DNA from: GCA-2684655 sp051278165
GTDB taxonomy: Bacteria > Planctomycetota > UBA1135 > UBA2386
Length of the DNA: 64,000 nucleotides
Reading direction: 5' to 3'
Assembly: GCA_051278165.1 (NCBI GenBank)
Contig: JBNMNW010000001.1
Location: 1 to 64,000, forward strand
Shown here: positions 35,225 to 43,969 of the stretch, one piece after another
Numbering within the stretch: the first letter of the stretch is position 1
Layout of the letters: every line of letters begins with the position of its first letter
The notes under the pieces: model-generated
The model's database searches: none
What the model saw: the letters and a program-made list of their open reading frames with translations, nothing else
What the model was told of the DNA's origin: nothing
Translations under genes and position numbers: made by a program

Positions 35225-37200
35225 TTCGGAACCTGATTTCGCACAGCTTCCCGAACGCGACGAAGCACGTCGAGGTCTTCGACGGGATCGAGGGCCAGCA
35301 TCTCTTGAAAGCCGCTTTGCTGCGTGCCGAGCAACTCACCGCTGCCGCGCAACGCCAGGTCGCGCTCGGCTAGTTCGAAGCCATCGGTGGTCGCACAGAT
35401 CGCCGCGACGCGCTCGGTTCTGGGACCACACAACAGGGCGATTCCGCGACGACAACCACGGCCGACGCGACCGCGTAATTGATGGAGCGTGGCGATGCCG
35501 AAGCGATTGGCAGCGACGACGACGATCAACGTGGCCTCAGGCACATCGACGCCAACTTCAAGAACGGTCGTGCCGACCAGCACATCGACGATGCCGTCTC
35601 GGAATAACGCCAAGGCGCGCTGCCGTTCGCTTTGCTTGACGCGGCCGTGCACCAAGGCGCAGCGAAACTTCTTCTGCAAGGCTTCGTGCACGCGCACGAC
35701 CCCGCCCTTCTCGCCTTCTTGCCCGACTGCGGGACACACGACAAAGACGCGCCCCTCACGCTTCACCGCGCGCGCCATGCTACGCATCGCCCGAGCCCAC
35801 TTTTCCGTCGGCAAATGGAAGGCTCGCACTGCTTCGCGGCCAGGCGGGCGAGCGGCAAGTGTCACCACATCCAAATCGCCAAACGACACCAGCGCTTGGG
35901 TGCGCGGAATCGGTGTCGCAGTCATCACCAACACATGCGGGTTATCGCCCTTGTTGACGAGCTTCATGCGTTGCTTGACGCCGAAGCGATGCTGCTCGTC
36001 GACCACCACCAGACCAAGCCCCGGCATCTCGACATCACCAGCGATCAACGCATGCGTACCGAACACAATACGTGGCCCCTTCGTGGCCAGCACGCGGCGG
36101 TGAGACGCAGTGCACAACGCCACGTCGACACCAGATCCCTTGAGCCACTTCGACACGGTCGCGTAGTGCTGCTCGGCCAGCAGTTCCGTTGGCGCCAAGA
36201 ACGCAACCATGCCGTCCTTCCTGCAGACGGCGAGCCCAGCGGCGATCGCGACGGCCGTCTTGCCGGTGCCCACATCCCCCTGCAGCAACACCCCCATCGC
36301 ACCTGGGCCAGCCAATTTGTGCCACAAGGCCTGCACGGCGGCGTGTTGCTCCGGGGTCAATTCGAACGGCACGCGCGCCAGAATGCGGGCGGCCATCTCG
36401 GGATCGACCGGGAAGGTCGCAGCCGGCCGTTGCGCGCGCGCTCGACGGGCGCGTTCGACGGCCTCGAACAACTTGATCGCCTCGAGCACGGCAAAGTGGC
36501 GGCGCGCTTGCTCGTGTTGTTCCACATCCTTCGGGCGGTGCATCGCCAACAGCAATTCGCGCGGCGTGCACGTCATCTCGACCAGCCCATCCGGCAGATC
36601 CGGCAAGGTGACGAGGCTCCAATCGAGATCTTCTAACACCTGTGCAATCCACTTCTGCAGACGCGACGTCGAGATGCCCTCGACCACGGGGTAGCGCAAC
36701 TGCACCTCACCTTCGGCGACGGCACCTTGCGGCAAGACCTTGGCGGCCGAGATAACGAAGCGTTTGCCCTTCTTCAGCAACGTGCCCTCGAGCGTGCGGT
36801 GCTGGCCGGCGGCATAATTCTTCTTCAGCCAAGGCTGGTTGAAGAACGCGGCTTGGAAGGTGCTCTCATCGGCAGCCGCAAACGTCACCGTCACCATCGA
36901 CCGGCGCCCCGGCAACCACTGCATCGAGACGCTGCGCACCTCGCCCTGGATGCGCACCAATTCGCCGACGGCTGACTCATCCGGAACTTCGAGTTCGCGC
37001 AGCGCCTGGTAGCGACGCGGAAAGAACGACGCCAACTCAAACACAGACGTAACGGATACGTCTGCAAGGCGGCTCGCTGTCGTTGACCCAATTCCCGGCA
37101 CGGTGACGACCAAAGCATCCGGTGCGAGGCTCGCAGTACGCGATGCCACGACTTTGGTCGCGTCGCCAGTTGTTGCCTCACGTTCTGCTGATCCGCCCAT
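35221..37200 (-). CDS. recG: ATP-dependent DNA helicase RecG
   Basis: RecG remodels stalled replication forks and Holliday junctions. The 659 residues contain the wedge/OB domain (about 90-190) and helicase motifs: GDVGTGKT (I), LAPTELLAEQH (Ia), VVDEQHRFGVKQR (II), MTATPIPRT (III), LVGTTVLEVGVDVPEA (V) and HQLRGRVGRG (VI). The frame is open to 37341 but that sequence is not RecG-like and would cross the divergent gene, so the ATG at 37200 is used. Confidence 0.94.
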   Translation of the reverse strand: MGGSAEREATTGDATKVVASRTASLAPDALVVTVPGIGSTTASRLADVSVTSVFELASFFPRRYQALRELEVPDESAVGELVRIQGEVRSVSMQWLPGRRSMVTVTFAAADESTFQAAFFNQPWLKKNYAAGQHRTLEGTLLKKGKRFVISAAKVLPQGAVAEGEVQLRYPVVEGISTSRLQKWIAQVLEDLDWSLVTLPDLPDGLVEMTCTPRELLLAMHRPKDVEQHEQARRHFAVLEAIKLFEAVERARRARAQRPAATFPVDPEMAARILARVPFELTPEQHAAVQALWHKLAGPGAMGVLLQGDVGTGKTAVAIAAGLAVCRKDGMVAFLAPTELLAEQHYATVSKWLKGSGVDVALCTASHRRVLATKGPRIVFGTHALIAGDVEMPGLGLVVVDEQHRFGVKQRMKLVNKGDNPHVLVMTATPIPRTQALVSFGDLDVVTLAARPPGREAVRAFHLPTEKWARAMRSMARAVKREGRVFVVCPAVGQEGEKGGVVRVHEALQKKFRCALVHGRVKQSERQRALALFRDGIVDVLVGTTVLEVGVDVPEATLIVVVAANRFGIATLHQLRGRVGRGCRRGIALLCGPRTERVAAICATTDGFELAERDLALRGSGELLGTQQSGFQEMLALDPVEDLDVLRRVREAVRNQVPK

Positions 37201-37263
37201 GAAACTACTGTGTAGCCGACTTCGACTCGCCACGGAACGCCGCGTCCGGTAGGTTGTGGGCGC

Positions 37264-38397
37264 TTGAACGAGCTCACAGAGCAACAAATCTCGGAACTGC
37301 AACGCTTCGGCTTCGATCTCGAGCTGCAGCGTCGCTGGCAAAACGACATCGCCGAAGGTCGCCTTTCAAAGGCTACCAATTCGGTCGGTGGTGACTTGTT
37401 GGTGCCCGCCTTAGGCACGATCCACCAGTTGCCGAGCATCGACACCAAGGCCCACAAGGAAATCGAGCAGCTCGGTCGCGACGCGATCAAAAACGGTGAG
37501 CTCGGAGTCGTCGTGCTGAATGGCGGCATGGCGACGCGCTTTGGCGGAGTCGTCAAAGGCATCGTGCCGGTGCTTGGCAAGTCGCGCACGTTTTTGGGGC
37601 TCGCAGTGCAGGACGTCCTAATGCATCGCAAGGCGGCCGACTGCCACGTGCCGTTCTATTGCATGAACAGTTTCGCCACCGACGAAGCGACCCGGGCACA
37701 CTTCAGCGATCATGCGCAGTTCGGACTGTCCAAGGACTGCATCCACCATCTGACGCAGTCGGTTGCGGTGCGCATGACCAAGAGCGGCGAACTGTTTGCG
37801 CTCGAGAATGGCGAGCCGTCGCCATACGGCCCAGGTCACGGCGACTTCGCGTCCTCGTTCCGCAAGAGTGGCGCGCTCAAGCAATTCATCGACGGCGGCG
37901 GCCGCTACTTGCTGGTTCGCAACGTCGACAACCTCGGCGCGCGCATCGACCCGCTCGTGCTCGGCCACCACATCAACAGCGGCTGTGACATGACCGGTGA
38001 ACTGGCCCCGAAGTGGCCAGATGACGTCGGTGGCTCACCGTTTCAATACCTCGGCCGCACCCAGTTGATCGAGCAGCTGCGCTACCCCGACGGCTTCGAC
38101 CCGAACATCGTCGACGTGTTCAACACGAATACGTTCACGTTCTCGGCCAACGCGATCGATCGCGAGTTCGAGCTCGGCTGGTACTATGTCGAGAAGAAGG
38201 TCGAAGAGCGCGACGCCGTGCAGGTCGAGCATTTGCTCGGCGAAATGACCGCGCACTTGTCGACCAACTTCCTGCAGGTCCGGCGCAATGGTCGCCGCAC
38301 GCGCTTCTTGCCGGTGAAGACGCCGGACGACTTGCAGTCCGCGCTGGAGGAAATTGCCGATATCTACGACGGTAGTGACGAAGATGACGACATCTAG
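37264..38397 (+). CDS. UDP-sugar pyrophosphorylase (UDPGP family)
   Basis: This 377-residue enzyme of the eukaryote-type UDP-glucose/UDP-GlcNAc pyrophosphorylase family joins UTP and a sugar 1-phosphate. It shows the nucleotide loop LNGGMATRFGGVVKG, the signature PYGPGHGD, and NVDNLGARIDPLVLGHH. It starts with TTG, divergent from recG by 63 bp, and ends in an acidic tail (DGSDEDDD). UTP--glucose-1-phosphate uridylyltransferase is the simplest reading; GlcNAc-1-P or another sugar is possible. Confidence 0.85.
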   Translation: MNELTEQQISELQRFGFDLELQRRWQNDIAEGRLSKATNSVGGDLLVPALGTIHQLPSIDTKAHKEIEQLGRDAIKNGELGVVVLNGGMATRFGGVVKGIVPVLGKSRTFLGLAVQDVLMHRKAADCHVPFYCMNSFATDEATRAHFSDHAQFGLSKDCIHHLTQSVAVRMTKSGELFALENGEPSPYGPGHGDFASSFRKSGALKQFIDGGGRYLLVRNVDNLGARIDPLVLGHHINSGCDMTGELAPKWPDDVGGSPFQYLGRTQLIEQLRYPDGFDPNIVDVFNTNTFTFSANAIDREFELGWYYVEKKVEERDAVQVEHLLGEMTAHLSTNFLQVRRNGRRTRFLPVKTPDDLQSALEEIADIYDGSDEDDDI

Positions 38398-38445
38398 CGG
38401 CGCGCGTCTTACGCATTCGTAGTCAGCAGACGCTGTGCTCCTCAA

Positions 38446-38504
38446 GACTGGCCACTTGAGACTGGGCCACTCGAGATGGAGCCACTCGAGACGGACCTGT
38501 TCGA
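38446..38504. repeat. 15-bp tandem repeat, four copies
   Basis: GACTGGCCACTTGA (14 bp), GACTGGGCCACTCGA, GATGGAGCCACTCGA and GACGGACCTGTTCGA lie head to tail in the 146-bp gap between the pyrophosphorylase and the methyltransferase. The copies are progressively diverged. The array may sit in the 5' leader of the methyltransferase. Confidence 0.85.
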
Positions 38505-38543
38505 CTCGATTCCGGGCGGAGCAACTGCCGATACCAACGGTGG

Positions 38544-40145
38544 ATGACAACGTCGGAGAAGTCCTCGGTGATGAAGGCGCAATATGCGTCTTGGCCCTAC
38601 CCACAGGTGCCGATGCTGGCCAAGCTGCCGAGCACGCATCCGTGGGAGCTACACGTGTCGTGGCTGTGGGATCGCTGCGGTAGCGGTGCGGCACCGACGT
38701 CACCGCGCATCTGGATTGCAGGCTGCGGCACGTTCCAACCGTATGCACTCGCCGTCGCCAATCCGCGCGCCGAGATCATCGCAACAGATCTGAGCGAACC
38801 GAGTCTCGAGCTGGCGCGTCGCCGGTGTGCGTGGCATCGACAGAAGCACGTGACGTTCGCGCCGGTCGACCTGGCCGATGAATCCACGTGGCCCGACGGT
38901 GAGTTCGACTTGATCGAGTGCTACGGCGTCTTGATGAACTTGCCAGACCCGCAGCGCACCCTGCGCGGCTTGCGGCAACGCCTGAGCAAGCGCGGCGTGC
39001 TGCGCCTGATGGTCTACCCGCACTACTCGCGACAACGCATCTTCCAGGTGCAACGCGTCGCCAAGCTGCTCGGCCTGACCGCGCACGAACGCCACCACCC
39101 ATCGGTACTGCGCCAGTTCATCAAGAAGCTCGATCGCAACCATCCACTGCGCTACGCGTTCACAACCTACGCCGACAGCAAGAATGATGCTGGTGTTGTC
39201 GACGGCTTCCTGCACCAGGGAGATCGCGGCTTCACGGCATTCGAACTCGGCTCACTGATGCAAAACGCCGGGCTCGAACCATCGTTTTGGTTCCATCGTC
39301 CGTGGGCCCAACCCGATTGCATGGCGGAACGGCTAGAGCTGACCAGCAAGAGCCAGAGCTTCGTGCTCAACTACCTCGACCTGTGGCAGGAGCTACGCAC
39401 GAACTTCATCGTGTGCGCACGGCGCGGCGATGCGCCACCGCGGGTTGTGCAGGAGCCGGCCGCGCACCCGATGTTCCAAGGCAAGCACGGATCGCTGCGC
39501 CACCGCGTGCGCCTGGAGCGCCTGAGATGGTTTGGCGGATCCGTGCCGACCCGCACTGGCGATGGCACCGTCGTGCTCAAGCCGCAAGCAGCCCGCGATC
39601 TGCGTTCGGGCCGCGTGCATGCGGCGAGCAACCCACTAGTTCTCGGTGGCATCGATCACGGCTCGCGCCGACCGGCCCACGAAGACTTCGAAGGCGAAGC
39701 CGCGTGGCTAACGAACTACCAAGCCATCCGAATTGGTCAACGCGCACCGAACCCGCTCTACGCACACTTATTCGCCGCGTTCTCTCTAGACCAGCAGCAC
39801 CCGGAGCTCGGACTGCGCGAACTCGAGAGCCAAATGGGCCGATGGCTGCCGTGGGCCGACCCACTAGAGGAACGACCGATCGTGTTCGGGCTGACGCCGT
39901 ATGCAACCATGCAGCGCATGCGCATCAACATTGCGAGCCACCTCGAACGCGAGGTCATGCCGACAGCCAGCAACTATGAGCAAGTGCGCGTTCGCGGCGA
40001 TGCGCTGGCACTACAGCGCGTGCGGGATCTATTAGCCGAGCACAGCGACTTGCCGCACAAGCACTACGACGATGCCACGCTTCGCGAGCTATTCGTCTTG
40101 CTGTGCACTCATGACCGACTGTTCGTCACGCTTGATTCGGCTTGA
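38544..40145 (+). CDS. SAM-dependent methyltransferase with large C-terminal region
   Basis: Residues ~50-200 form a class I methyltransferase fold with the SAM site WIAGCGTFQPYALAVANP, the acidic ATDLSEPSLELARRR and ECYGVLMNLPDP. The remaining ~300 residues have no motif I recognise. The 533-residue length is unusual for a single-domain methyltransferase. The start could also be the Met at residue 10 (KAQYASWPYP). The target is unknown. The 3' end overlaps the convergent membrane-protein gene by 20 bp. Confidence 0.78.
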   Translation: MTTSEKSSVMKAQYASWPYPQVPMLAKLPSTHPWELHVSWLWDRCGSGAAPTSPRIWIAGCGTFQPYALAVANPRAEIIATDLSEPSLELARRRCAWHRQKHVTFAPVDLADESTWPDGEFDLIECYGVLMNLPDPQRTLRGLRQRLSKRGVLRLMVYPHYSRQRIFQVQRVAKLLGLTAHERHHPSVLRQFIKKLDRNHPLRYAFTTYADSKNDAGVVDGFLHQGDRGFTAFELGSLMQNAGLEPSFWFHRPWAQPDCMAERLELTSKSQSFVLNYLDLWQELRTNFIVCARRGDAPPRVVQEPAAHPMFQGKHGSLRHRVRLERLRWFGGSVPTRTGDGTVVLKPQAARDLRSGRVHAASNPLVLGGIDHGSRRPAHEDFEGEAAWLTNYQAIRIGQRAPNPLYAHLFAAFSLDQQHPELGLRELESQMGRWLPWADPLEERPIVFGLTPYATMQRMRINIASHLEREVMPTASNYEQVRVRGDALALQRVRDLLAEHSDLPHKHYDDATLRELFVLLCTHDRLFVTLDSA

Positions 40146-40566
40146 TCGTCGGCCTGACCCGCACCAACAGGTGCACGACGAACACGAGCGAGAACAACGT
40201 GGACGTGATCCCATGCGCCCAGATCCATGTGTCGCGCCACACGTCATCGATGGTCACCTGCAACAAGTAGCCGGTCGCGATCATCGGAATCGCCTGCGAC
40301 AACAGGATCACTCCGGTCGTACGCCGCGCCTTCGCGCCGCTGCGTAACTTGTGCACGATGTGGTGCTGCCACAGCATGCCGAGCGCAAACACGAACAGCG
40401 GCACCGTGACGACGTGCGCCGTATGCAGAGTCGGCAACCAAGAATGCGCGACGGGGCCAAACTCGTCCTCGGTCTCGCCGAAGTATCGCAGCGCGCCGTA
40501 GACGAAGCCACTGACGGCCGCCAACAGCACCGAGAGGTGCGTGATGCGTGCTTCACTCTTTCTCAC
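40126..40566 (-). CDS. Four-helix membrane protein, probable cytochrome b-type (DUF4405-like)
   Basis: From a GTG at 40566, behind a GAGGCG site, this gives 146 residues with four membrane helices. Histidines recur within or at the ends of helices (LHTAHVV, QHHIVHK, WAHGITS, VVHLLVR), as in small b-type cytochromes that carry two haems. Known flavinylation gene clusters often pair FMN-binding proteins with DUF4405-type membrane proteins. I infer that it passes electrons from the membrane to the secreted FMN protein. The frame is open to 40674, but that part is the shadow of a repeat in the upstream gene. Confidence 0.68.
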   Translation of the reverse strand: MRKSEARITHLSVLLAAVSGFVYGALRYFGETEDEFGPVAHSWLPTLHTAHVVTVPLFVFALGMLWQHHIVHKLRSGAKARRTTGVILLSQAIPMIATGYLLQVTIDDVWRDTWIWAHGITSTLFSLVFVVHLLVRVRPTIKPNQA

Positions 40567-40576
40567 GACGCGCCTC

Positions 40577-41230
40577 TCACGATATCGTGACCGGCGGCTT
40601 GGTCTTCGGCTTGGTTTTAGGCTTGGTCTCAGGCTTGGTTTCAGGCTTGGTTTCAGGCTTGGAATTGCCGCCAACCTTCTTCTTGGCCTTCTCTACCTGT
40701 TTGGGAAAGACCAATTGATGCGTCGCCAGGATCCGCCGCACGGCCGCGATCGTTGCGTTGACGGTCAACGTCGCGCCAATCACGCTGCGCACATCGCCCT
40801 TCGTGGTCAACTGGTCCTTTAGACCAAGGCCAAGAAACTGCTGGTAGAAGTTGCCGCGCGGTATGTAGTCGAGCGGCTCGCCGAACGCGATCACTTCGAT
40901 GCGCTGCACCAAGCTCACCGGAGAGACCACGACCATCACCAGTTCTTGCTTCGAACGCACACGATGGCGGTCGAAGTAGGCCGTGCCGACCAGCTTGCCA
41001 TCACGGCGCGCTTCATAGGCGTAGACCATCGAGCGGCACGCCTTGTGGCCCGACAACTGCAACACGCGCTGCTTCTTCTTTTGGTCGAGCACATGCTTGG
41101 TGCGCTCGACCTTGCACTTCGGAAACGCCAACGCGAGCGCTTCGTCGGTCGTCAAGAACACCTTGCCTTGTGCAGGCACCATCGCGGTGGCCAGCAGGCA
41201 GGCAAGCAAGCACGTGATAACAGATCGCAT
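40577..41230 (-). CDS. Secreted FMN-binding-domain protein, probable ApbE substrate
   Basis: This 217-residue protein has a signal peptide (residues 1-20) and an FMN-binding domain. The motif IGATLTVNATIAAVRR near residue 151 matches the SGATxT flavinylation motif, with Thr154 as the predicted FMN-linked residue; the usual Ser before Gly is Ile. The C-terminus (residues ~190-213) is a KPET/KPKT repeat from a 12-bp tandem repeat. apbE is two genes upstream in the same operon. The role is probably extracytoplasmic one-electron transfer. Confidence 0.82.
   Translation of the reverse strand: MRSVITCLLACLLATAMVPAQGKVFLTTDEALALAFPKCKVERTKHVLDQKKKQRVLQLSGHKACRSMVYAYEARRDGKLVGTAYFDRHRVRSKQELVMVVVSPVSLVQRIEVIAFGEPLDYIPRGNFYQQFLGLGLKDQLTTKGDVRSVIGATLTVNATIAAVRRILATHQLVFPKQVEKAKKKVGGNSKPETKPETKPETKPKTKPKTKPPVTIS
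40596..40667. repeat. 12-bp tandem repeat, about six copies
   Basis: Units related to GGCTTGGTTTCA run from 40596; five are close copies and the sixth is diverged. They encode the PETK/PKTK tail of the FMN-binding protein in frame. Confidence 0.9.
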
Positions 41231-41238
41231 TGATAGGC

Positions 41239-42519
41239 CTAAAAAACGTAGCCGAACAGAACGTTGAAGCGGTCGAAGTCGTTGTCCCAGTTCTCGTAGT
41301 CGAGCTTGATGACAACCTGCGGGATGGGCTTGTAGTTGAGGCCGAGCGTCAGGATTTCATCATCCTTGCTGCGATCGGCGGTGAAGCCGGTCGGCATGCT
41401 GTCTTGCGTGTTGATGTGCTCGTAGCGCACGTACGGCGTCAACTGCGCGCCCGACTCCGGATACAGCAAGCTCAGCACGTCACAGCCAACTTCGCCGTAG
41501 TAGCCAGTCATGCGGTCGGCGAGGTTGTTACCTGTTGACGCATTGAAGACGGCAGCGTCCTGCACCTTGGCGGTAGCAAAGAGCGCGCGAAACTGCCACG
41601 GGCCGGTGCGGTAATCGACGTGCGCTTCGAGGATCGTCGTGCGCATCGCGGGCACGGGATTCGGGCCAGGCGGCGTCGCCGTGTCATCGAGGTTGTCATG
41701 ACCTGTATCGCCGTAGCCGACCGAGCCCCCCACAATAAGGCCCGGCACGCCGACGTAGTCGAGACGTGTCAGCAACGACCAATCGTCCGCCTCCGCTTTG
41801 CTGCCGCGCTGGCGGCCGCCACGCAAACCGCTACTGCTGAAGTTCGCGCCATCGAGCGAGGTCACCAGGTACGACTGGTAGCTGAAGTCGCCGAAGTCGC
41901 CATAGGCACCGATGCCCATCTCACGCCAGGTCGTTGGGATGATCCGGTTCTCGGTCTGCGGGCGACTCGCCGGCAGGAACGCCGTCGGCTCGTGCAGCTG
42001 GTTGATCAAACCTAGCGGCGACAGCAACATGCCACCGCGCAGGTTGAAGGCGTCGCTGGCGAGGTACTCGAGGTAGCCGAACTCCAGTGAGACACTGCCC
42101 GCATTGGACGTCGAGCCGTGCTCCACTTCGATCTCCGAGTTGAAGACCCACTTCTCATCAAACTTGTAGCCGACGTAGAGGATCGCGCGCTGCGCATCCG
42201 CCTGGTCCAAGCGACCGCTGCGCTGCTGGAACAGGAACTCGCCGTAGCCGCCGATCGACAGTCCCTGCGTGACGTCATAGACCTTCGCGGCACCTTGGCC
42301 GACACCACGCTTGGCAGTGCTCAACGGCGGCACGACGCCACCGAGGTCAATGCTCTCGACATCGGAAGACAGCGCACCGACTTGAGCCTGCAGCTGCCGG
42401 TTTTGCTCCTCAAGGCGCTGCAGGCGCTGTTCGACGGTTTCTTGTGCGATGAGTAACGGGGAGATCACGACTGCGGCCAGGCCGCACACCGAACGAGTGA
42501 GTGTAGGAAAACGAATCAT
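41239..42519 (-). CDS. Outer-membrane porin-like protein
   Basis: This 426-residue protein has a signal peptide (residues 1-25) and a short coiled coil (VEQRLQRLEEQNRQLQAQV). Its long beta-rich barrel region has alternating aromatic strands (GLSIGGYGEFLFQQ, VIKLDYENWDNDFDRFNVLFGYVF) and ends in Phe, as outer-membrane barrels do. It resembles phosphate-selective or OprO-type porins with an N-terminal coiled coil. It lies between apbE (ATGA overlap) and the FMN protein (8 bp), so it may pass the substrate or metal complex used by the module. Confidence 0.82.
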   Translation of the reverse strand: MIRFPTLTRSVCGLAAVVISPLLIAQETVEQRLQRLEEQNRQLQAQVGALSSDVESIDLGGVVPPLSTAKRGVGQGAAKVYDVTQGLSIGGYGEFLFQQRSGRLDQADAQRAILYVGYKFDEKWVFNSEIEVEHGSTSNAGSVSLEFGYLEYLASDAFNLRGGMLLSPLGLINQLHEPTAFLPASRPQTENRIIPTTWREMGIGAYGDFGDFSYQSYLVTSLDGANFSSSGLRGGRQRGSKAEADDWSLLTRLDYVGVPGLIVGGSVGYGDTGHDNLDDTATPPGPNPVPAMRTTILEAHVDYRTGPWQFRALFATAKVQDAAVFNASTGNNLADRMTGYYGEVGCDVLSLLYPESGAQLTPYVRYEHINTQDSMPTGFTADRSKDDEILTLGLNYKPIPQVVIKLDYENWDNDFDRFNVLFGYVF

Positions 42520-43580
42520 TGGAATGTGATGTCCGGCACCAGTGCCGTGACCCGGTCGCGCATCCCCGAGGTCATGCGCGCGGTGAGTTGTGGGTTGTCG
42601 TCATCGCCGCTCGCAACTAGCGCCAGCACCTCGATGCCTTCCTGCTTCTCAGCAAAGGCGAGCGCGGCATCCGGGCCCATGACGAATAGGCCAGTCGACA
42701 GGCAGTCGGCCGCGAATGCACTGCGCGCCCACACGGTGATGGAGCCGAAATCCTTCGCCGGACGACCGGACCGCGGATCAAGGATGTGGCCTAGGTCTCG
42801 ATCACCGACGCGGATGCGGCGCTCGCTATTGGCGGTAGTCGCAAGGCTACCGACGTCGATGCGAATGCGGAGCACGCCGCGTAGTCGTTCGTTCGGGTCG
42901 GCGATGTCATAGTCCTCGGCAGCGTCGCGCGCACCCGCCCGCAACACTTGACCACCGAAGTCCATTGCGACCGCGGTCGCGCCAGTTGCGAGCATCGCGC
43001 GCGCTGCCGCATCGAGACCCGCACCTTTGCCAAAGCCGCCTTCTTCGAGTCGCAACTTCGCGCTGAGTCGACTAGCGCTGCCGTAGACAAGCTGTAATTG
43101 ATCGAGGCCGCAGTGAGGCATGCACGCCCAGACCTCTTGGTCCGTTGGCCAACGACCACCATCGCGCAGTTGGTAGAGATCGACGAGCGCACCAACCGCT
43201 GGATCAAAGGCACCGCCGGTCGCGCGCTGCCACCAGCGGGCCTTGCGCAGGTCTTCGAGCAATGGGCCCGACAGCTTCATGTAGCTGCCGACGCGCAGTC
43301 GATTCAGCTGAGCCAGTTCGGAATCGTCACGCCAGGTCGACAAGCGAGCGTTCACGACTGCCATCGCTTGCAGGCCTGCTTCGGAAGCCAGCAGCGCCTG
43401 CGCGCGCGACGCCGCCGTGACCTGCACGTGCAGGTTGGTCCCCATCGCGACCACGATGCGCTCGACGATTGCCGAGGCGCCATCACCCGCGTTTGCCACG
43501 TTGCGATCCGCATGCGAAACACACCCTGCCCATGCCGCAGAAGCAGCGATCAGGGCACAGATGGTCAGAGAAACTCGCAT
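42516..43580 (-). CDS. apbE: FAD:protein FMN transferase (lipoprotein)
   Basis: ApbE uses FAD to attach FMN covalently to a Thr or Ser of extracytoplasmic proteins, with Mg2+. The 354 residues start with a lipoprotein signal (Cys20 in AWAGC). Conserved parts include AMGTNLHVQV, NRLRVGSYMKLS, GGAFDPAVGALVDLY, GFGKGAGLDAA, AMDFGGQVLRAG, and GHILDPRSGRPA with the metal/substrate loop ARSAFAADCLSTGLFVMG. It is the first gene of a four-gene operon that also encodes its likely substrate. Confidence 0.92.
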   Translation of the reverse strand: MRVSLTICALIAASAAWAGCVSHADRNVANAGDGASAIVERIVVAMGTNLHVQVTAASRAQALLASEAGLQAMAVVNARLSTWRDDSELAQLNRLRVGSYMKLSGPLLEDLRKARWWQRATGGAFDPAVGALVDLYQLRDGGRWPTDQEVWACMPHCGLDQLQLVYGSASRLSAKLRLEEGGFGKGAGLDAAARAMLATGATAVAMDFGGQVLRAGARDAAEDYDIADPNERLRGVLRIRIDVGSLATTANSERRIRVGDRDLGHILDPRSGRPAKDFGSITVWARSAFAADCLSTGLFVMGPDAALAFAEKQEGIEVLALVASGDDDNPQLTARMTSGMRDRVTALVPDITFQ

Positions 43581-43604
43581 GGCGGCCTCTACTCCTATCG
43601 ATAA

Positions 43605-43619
43605 TGAGACTCGGTCTCA
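43605..43619 (-). promoter_or_regulatory. Fur-like palindrome 1 upstream of apbE
   Basis: TGAGACTCGGTCTCA is a palindrome with 6-bp arms, also readable as TGAGA-N5-TCTCA. It lies 24 bp from the apbE start codon. The 15-bp 7-1-7 layout is like Fur-family boxes, and the TGAGA arms match Fur/Irr-type sites known in some phyla. Confidence 0.6.
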
Positions 43620-43630
43620 AGAGCACTTAT

Positions 43631-43645
43631 TGAGATTCCTTCTCA
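43631..43645 (-). promoter_or_regulatory. Fur-like palindrome 2 upstream of apbE
   Basis: TGAGATTCCTTCTCA is a second TGAGA-N5-TCTCA site, 26 bp centre to centre from the first. Two spaced copies of the same arms in a promoter region make a chance match unlikely. The regulator is not encoded in the window. Confidence 0.6.
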
Positions 43646-43969
43646 TTACTGCTGCAACATCCCGTGCACGGCCCAAGATGCGAGAGCCGAACAGCCAATG
43701 ACATAGGCAGTTCGACAGCCGCACCCTGCCGGTGAAGGGGTCAGCCACAACAGTAGGTAATGCGGTCGCGAGTCCCGCCGAACGGCAGGATGTGGCAGTT
43801 TTGCCCGTGCATGACTGCAATCGTGCCGGCGTCTATATCACCGCATTCCTTCGCGCTCGCTCTGGCGGTGGCAGCTACCTGCCTTGCTCGCCATCGCGAT
43901 CTCGCCGGCGCTCACTGCACAGCAACGGGCTTCACCGTCAGCAACGCGACCGAACTTGTGATCTTCAAG
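43646..43969. other. Region upstream of apbE operon, no firm gene
   Basis: This 324-bp stretch probably holds the apbE promoter at its left end. A plus-strand frame from the ATG at 43811 to 44035 would give 74 residues with a hydrophobic start (SFALALAVAATCLA) but runs into the convergent hydrolase remnant. I do not call it a gene. Confidence 0.4.

Noticed and set aside
35632..36636. Plus-strand open frame (334 codons) opposite recG
   Set aside because: All RecG helicase motifs are on the minus strand, so this is a shadow.
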